64,000 bases of DNA. Origin: Andrena cerasifolii. Taxonomy: Eukaryota; Arthropoda; Insecta; Hymenoptera; Andrenidae. This document shows, piece by piece, positions 59,338 through 64,000 of the stretch. Numbering within the stretch: position 1 is the stretch's first letter; each line of letters begins with the position of its first letter. Below the pieces are notes generated by a model. The model saw nothing but the letters and a program-made list of their open reading frames with translations, was not told the DNA's origin and ran no database searches. A program made the position numbers and the translations under genes. The DNA lies in the NCBI RefSeq assembly GCF_050908995.1, contig NC_135125.1:13541011-13605010 (forward strand), written 5' to 3'.

Positions 59338-59377
59338 AATAAGCGGTTAATTGGGTTACGCAACAGGAAGTGAAATG
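59338..59377 (+). repeat. Five-copy motif, copy 5 (variant)
   Basis: AATAAGCGGTTAATTGGGTT leads into GTTACGCAACAGGAAGTGAA. It combines the GTTACGCAAC core of copies 2-3 with the AATTGGGT flank of copy 4. The reverse complement has the exact C/EBP-like GTTGCGTAAC. Confidence 0.65.
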
Positions 59378-59879
59378 ACACGATCGCTCCAGCGAAATGT
59401 AGGCGTCGTTGCCCGCGACGTACTCCCCTTCGGCGAGCCTGCTTCCCTCCCTCGGTCGGCTGGATCGAGGGATTTGGGAAAGCGAGGGAAACAAACCGAT
59501 AGCTGGAATAATGGCTGGATACGTTTTCACCCTCGATTGCTCGCTTCGCTTCCGAGGGAATAGACAATATGCCCGCGTCCACTCCTACAGCTACGCCTAC
59601 TCTATTCCGTTTGAATCATCGTGCGCGCATGAAATATTACACAAAGCAGCCAGCCGCGTTACCAAAATAGGACTACGGCGCATCGCCTTTTGCCTATGCT
59701 TTCTCTGTGAAGGATTTCGAGTCGCGGCAGCTCGATTGTAACTTCTCTCGGCGGCTCCGCACTTTCGTCCGCGAAGCTTCCAGCAGCTGGTAACTTTATG
59801 ATAATCGCGAGGGAACTGCGGGCAAATCTGTGAAACGATTTATTACACAGCCGAATTTTCATTTAAGTATGCTTATTCA

Positions 59880-60126
59880 ATATACTTCTACGATTTTATG
59901 TTTCAAACTTATCTTGAAGAATTCGGAACATTTTAAGAAATTTCCTTAATTATGTCATAAACAATGTAGAAAAAAAGTGTTGCTTGGAAATATGCATGGA
60001 ATATGGTATATAAAAGGCTATTTTGAAATCAACGCATTTAATTCCAAAATAAAGCAGACTACTTTTAATAAACTGTATCTACCAAATTCATTATAGAACG
60101 CTCTATATTTGAGGATATCAACTCAA
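59880..60126. other. AT-rich spacer
   Basis: Nothing recognised. Confidence 0.5.
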
Positions 60127-60470
60127 CAGTGGCGTAACCAACATTTTTGGGTGAATTGACATTTCAGCCTAAACCAGTTCTTATAACGCAAAATTTTAAT
60201 TCTATAGTGTCCTGAGCAACCCTACAAGAACGTACAGAAAATGCCAGCACAAAAACGTGTTTTTGCACTGAGCATTTTGTCGATTTACGTCGCAAAATAC
60301 TGGCCCGTGCAGCATCGGTCATCATTTAATAGACTAATAATGTACACCTTGGCATTTATATATTGTAAAAAATCATACTTATGTACCTAGAAGTAAAAAT
60401 TTCAAGCAACCACTTTAAAGCGTCAATAATTTCATTATATCAAAAATAAAGTTTTGGGGTTACGCGACTA
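60127..60470. mobile_element. Possible MITE with CAGTGGCGTAACC end
   Basis: The left end CAGTGGCGTAACCAACATTT is a common form of insect DNA-transposon end. The right side GGTTACGCGACTA gives an inverted match over AGT-GCGTAACC. The interior is AT-rich and non-coding. The right border is uncertain and no target duplication is seen. Confidence 0.4.
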
Positions 60471-61220
60471 TTGCGCTGATAGCCACATTTAATCTTGCGT
60501 TTCAATGAAATTCCAGCAGGCATATTAAACAAGACACCAACTGCCCTAAACTGTACGCCAGTCTCTGTCACCTTTAATCGTCCTTGAAAAATTCAACGGT
60601 GCAAATTACGCAATGCAGCGACTGAAAGGAACCCCAGCTAGCTATTCGAGCTGTCGGGCGAATTTTTATGTAACGACCGTCGCTCCTTTTCCTAGTTCGA
60701 TCGTGGAATTGCGACTGGTCTGCATGTTCAGGAAGTAAGTCTCCCGCTAAGTGAAAGTCGTTAGTTCGCAGTGTTAAAGTAACCGTGTAAAGACGACGGT
60801 TGCAAAGAAGGAGAGGGGGCGGGAGTAGGGGGGCACGATCTAAACTGCAATGTTTGAATCGCGCCCGCTGGAATCTGCTGAAAAGAGAGGCCAAGAAGGA
60901 AAGGAAAGATCGTCGAATTTCTCCTCGATCCGATGTCGCAAAACTTCCCTGACAGTCCGCCCGTCGCGCCTTCCAATTACGTTCATTTTTCTTTTTCATT
61001 CCTCCGCTTGCCTAGGACATAGAAACGCGTAAGAGGGCCCCGCGTGTTTCATAATCGTTGCATCATCCGTCTCAACGGATGCATGAATTATAATACTGGT
61101 TGTTAATCGGTTAACGAGCCACGGAAATCGATACGCTGCGACGTAGGTTGACAATGCTCTGCCTGCAACTACAACGCGAACCATCTCTATTTCTATATTA
61201 ATTTCTTCAATCAATGTCCC

Positions 61221-61618
61221 CGGCTACTTGGGCCTAGTTACGCAGAAACCTACCAACCCTCGAAATGTTGAAAAATTAGTTAAACACAGGAAGGATCCCA
61301 GAATTTTGTGATCTTTATTTTGCAAAAAATGGCCGACCCATAGAACAACTCTTACATTATAGATTTATTAAAACTACCTAAGCAAAGTTCTATTTTAGAC
61401 TTTGCAAACAAACACTATAGACAATTTAAAATAATAGTAATTATACTACTCGCTATTAAATAACACATTAAAAAACATTGCGGAACAATAACAAGAAGTA
61501 AAATATACCCAATAGAAACAAAGCTACTTTCCTTTAACAATTAAAATCATCAAACTAAATTTACCGTTCAGTTTCAGATCATCGAGGGTCTCTGGCTTTC
61601 TGCTTAACTAGGCCCAGT
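61221..61618. mobile_element. ~400-bp MITE with 6-bp target duplication
   Basis: The left arm CGGCTACTTGGGCCTAGTTA continues CGCAGAAACC...ACCCTCGA. The reverse complement of the right arm is CAACTGGGCCTAGTTAAGCA, continuing GAAAGCC...ACCCTCGA. TGTCCC flanks both sides (61215-61220 and 61619-61624). The exact border is uncertain by one or two bases. No coding capacity. Confidence 0.75.
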
Positions 61619-61699
61619 TGTCCCTAATAGTGTTTATAGAATTTCGGGGTGTAGGTACATTAATATGGATAAAAATTCATTTTTAGCATTACAAGGTCT

Positions 61700-62670
61700 A
61701 CTGTAAAGAAATTTTTAATAAAAATGGCAACAGTGGAATTTAAGGCACCTTTAATTCTATGAAATTTTAAATTGAAAGGTGTGTTGGGCAAAAGTGGAAG
61801 GAATTCGCGAAGCTCAAGATTGCAACGTTCACGCAGGAAAATTGAAGATTTGATACGAGTGATTTGGGAACTGATCGAATTCAAGTTCTGCACAAGTGTT
61901 GACCGATTGGGCGAGTCGATGAGAACCACTGCGGAAGAGAGAGCGATCGGTCCGCACAGCACTTTCGTGCGAACCCGCACGCAGATATGCGTGATCGGTT
62001 GTATAACCGCATAAGAAGCACGGATAATGGTGCGTGCACGCGTATAACATTATTTCCCCCGTTCAAGTCCAGCCAGTCCACAGCCCATTGTCAAGTTTAA
62101 GCGCCAAATTACCCGAGGCCGATCGCCAGTTCGATATCGAAGGCTTCTGTCCCCTGCCGCATAGTTTCTGCCTTCGGTCGTCCTCGATCATTCACGTGAA
62201 AGCCAATACACGTGGATGGAAGATTTCAAACTCCAGAACTCTATTGCCTCTGCAATTTTGGTGCTCTGTTACAACTAGAATATTAGGTGCCACGATACAC
62301 GGAGCCCCCTTTGAAATATCACAATTTTTCAATTAGCAAAGCTTCCTCTTAAGATACTTTCTTCGCCATGAATTCGTCCTTCGTCCCCCATACGAAATAG
62401 ATTCTCTCGAATACGAAGCACCCCTCTCACAGTCTCAGCTACCCAAGCTAGCCACCGAATCCCCTGCCAAACCTAGTATCACCATACCCCGCAACCATCC
62501 TGGTGAAAGTATCGCGGTTAATTCTAATTTTAGTGTAAGCGTAGTCGACCATTTCCCTTCCAACGATTATACAGCACGATCCGCGGGAAAAATCGAGCCC
62601 TGTGAGTCTTTAAGTGGCGCACTTCGGTCACATTGCTCGTCTGGGATCACGAACTTCAGAGGCCAACCCC
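61700..62670. other. No supported gene
   Basis: Open frames of 60-110 codons on both strands at 61660-62336 lack recognised domains and splice pairing. Confidence 0.4.
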
Positions 62671-62855
62671 CTTAAGGGGTTACCTACCGTCAGGAGGTAG
62701 AAAAAGAATCGATTCTTTGGGAATTTGTTTCAGAAAGTACTTGCATATTTTTATGCAATGATTTTTGTATTCAGATGAAGGACACTTTAACAAGTTATTA
62801 TATTATGTTTTGGTATAAAAATATTTGGTTATTGCAAAATTACAACTGATTTCCC

Positions 62856-62995
62856 GGCAGTCAGATCGCTCGAAAATCAAGTATTTTTGCGAATTTATTG
62901 CAAGGAGATGAAAACAAATAGTGACTTGTACTTTTGGGTAATGATTATTAATACTATAAGCAGTAAAAAAAAATATTTGAATAATATATACATAT
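62856..62995. mobile_element. Family B fragment, copy 2
   Basis: GGCAGTCAGATCGCTCGAAA begins a segment that follows 5413-5556 closely in the same orientation, including AATCAAGTATTTTT, AAGGAGATGAA, TTTTGGGTAATG and AATAATATATACATAT. About 180 bases upstream, CTTAAGGGGTTACCTACCGT (from 62671) resembles the TIR of copy 1 (TTTAAGGGGACTAGGCAGTC) and may be the true left end. Confidence 0.75.
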
Positions 62996-63398
62996 CTATA
63001 TATTTCTTCAAGAATTTATTTTGAAGTAACGGGAACAGCTTTGGATGTTTTGGAACATTTTGCAAACAAAGGTGGTGGTTCAAGGCATGTAAGGGTGTGC
63101 GAGATTTCTAATGAGCAGGTTTCTCAAACGAAATGTAAGGAATGGAATAATAAATAAAACTAAATCGTCTATCTCCCGACGTAAAATTTTTTCGTTCCGT
63201 TGAAAAATAACAAAATGAAAACACTTTGAAGCAAAAACTTCATTTTTTCATAAGAAAATGGCCCGTTATTTAAATATACCTCGAGGAAACACTAAAATAT
63301 CGAAAAATCCTGCTCCTTGGAAATCCCGTACACTGTTGCATGACCTGGACCACCATCTTTCTCTCCACAAAAAAGTAAAATAAAAATCATTTTCTTAC

Positions 63399-63409
63399 CG
63401 TTCAAACAT
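63399..63409 (-). CDS. Weak first-exon candidate (MFER then donor)
   Basis: On the minus strand an ATG at 63409 is followed after 11 bases by GAACG then GTAAGA, a fair donor. The CpG-rich 63.48-64.0 kb block lies upstream on that strand, as a promoter would. The exon is too short to be judged from sequence. Confidence 0.15.
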
Positions 63410-63479
63410 GCCTCTATCCGCGACAAAAGGCTTCTCCTAACAAACTGTTTCCGTCGCTTCGAAATAAATTCTTAAAGAA

Positions 63480-64000
63480 GTGGTGCTTCTTGGCCCGGTC
63501 AAGAGGACCCAACGCCTTAAACGAATCATCCCCCGTCCACCCCGCCGAGACAGCTTATCCGTAATTCTCCGCCGAGGCGGACCAAGTGGCCAGCTGTCGA
63601 ACCTAGTCGGGCCGACGTTTCGCGGAACCGGAAATTTCGTAGCTCTCTCTATTTCGAGTGCGCGGTACGGCTATCTCCAACGCCGAAGCGTATCGCCTCG
63701 GATGGTTCGGCCTACGGACGGAGGAGGCGAAAGCGAGACTCGGCGGAGGTGGGACGGCGAGGGACGACGGAGGAGGCAGAGAAGGAGCGAGATCGAAGGT
63801 TGGCGCGGCATGGAAGTGTAGGTGCAGCTCCGTAGGTGGTGTAGGTAGAGGATCGAGCGATATAGGGGAGGAGGAACGCGCGGGGGGTGGCTGGCGGTGG
63901 GCTGGGGGCGGGGTACAGGGAGAGGAGGTGAGGCAGGAGAAGCTCGCAGGGGTTTATAGATAGCAGCGCATGGCCTAGAAACCGTGCCGCTCGGTGTTTT
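63480..64000. promoter_or_regulatory. CpG-rich island at the window edge
   Basis: GC-rich throughout and purine-rich on the plus strand from 63715 to 63950 (GGAGG, GGGGCGGGG words). It probably continues beyond the window. Open frames are Gly/Arg-rich composition products. Confidence 0.35.

Larger units (their letters stand above)
57740..59820. promoter_or_regulatory. CpG-rich block with TATA box and motif copies 3-5
   Basis: High GC and CpG through 57750-58870 and again 59050-59820. It contains the (CG)10 tract, the TATA box at 58274 and motif copies 3, 4 and 5. Open frames here are composition artefacts. It is the most promoter-like block of the window. Confidence 0.45.

Noticed and set aside
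55524..59377. Known microRNA in the five-copy motif
   Set aside because: No conserved insect microRNA I could recall matches, and manual folding of copy 2 gave only a weak stem with an overlong loop. It is kept as an open question in the findings rather than called as RNA.
60459..61250. Further copies of the GTTACGC motif at 60459 and 61238
   Set aside because: The similarity is limited to 8-10 bases, and both lie in the inverted ends of separate MITEs.
1..64000. CRISPR arrays, operons or prokaryotic defence systems
   Set aside because: No regularly spaced identical repeats with unique spacers, no ribosome-binding sites and no long co-directional frames. The sequence is eukaryotic.

Overview
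The window is eukaryotic nuclear DNA, most likely from an insect and plausibly a hymenopteran (bee or ant). The reasons are the sharp alternation of AT-rich stretches with CpG-rich islands, the absence of long open reading frames or operon structure, intron-type splice signals (GTRAGT donors, pyrimidine-tract AG acceptors), and many short inverted-repeat DNA transposons. This assignment is inference. There is no rRNA, no convincing tRNA, no CRISPR array and no intact protein-coding gene. Nearly all computed open frames are chance products of GC-rich or simple-repeat sequence.

Gene content is limited to short exon candidates, probably lying in long introns or at alternative promoters. On the minus strand: a 90-nt candidate at 33863-33952, a 48-nt microexon at 30684-30731, a 57-nt exon at 13119-13175, and a short first coding exon (ATG to splice donor) at 7600-7630. 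On the plus strand: a first coding exon at 18001-18034. The three internal-type minus-strand exons are all multiples of three in length, as expected for cassette exons, but nothing in the window proves they belong to one gene. CpG-rich islands near 0.9-2.4, 7.1-9.7, 10.9-11.7, 16.4-18.0, 19.8-21.1, 26.5-28.0, 35.4-36.5, 39.7-40.6, 47.9-48.4, 57.7-59.8 and 63.5-64.0 kb look like promoter or 5'-UTR territory. One, at 58274, has a textbook TATA box.

The best supported content is a collection of decayed DNA transposons and MITEs, recognised from terminal inverted repeats read directly in the sequence. They include a piggyBac remnant (21314-22963) with transposase fragments, an 840-bp element flanked by TTAA (25540-26379), a 148-bp TTAA MITE (12090-12237), a hAT-type element with 8-bp flanking repeats (54682-55096), foldback elements at 3136-3460, 10142-10773 and 49437-49980, a CpG-rich element with ~70-bp arms (48736-49041), and several others. 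Two families occur twice in the window (5413/62856 and 28175/47131). The 10.1-kb foldback carries a 12-bp minisatellite of about 24 copies.

The most interesting unexplained signal is a motif related to GTTACGCAACTAGTGAAACT. It occurs five times in the same orientation between 55.5 and 59.4 kb, in and beside a CpG-rich block containing a TATA box and a (CG)10 tract. Its core resembles a C/EBP-type site. It could be a repeated enhancer module, a small-RNA cluster or a locally duplicated element.
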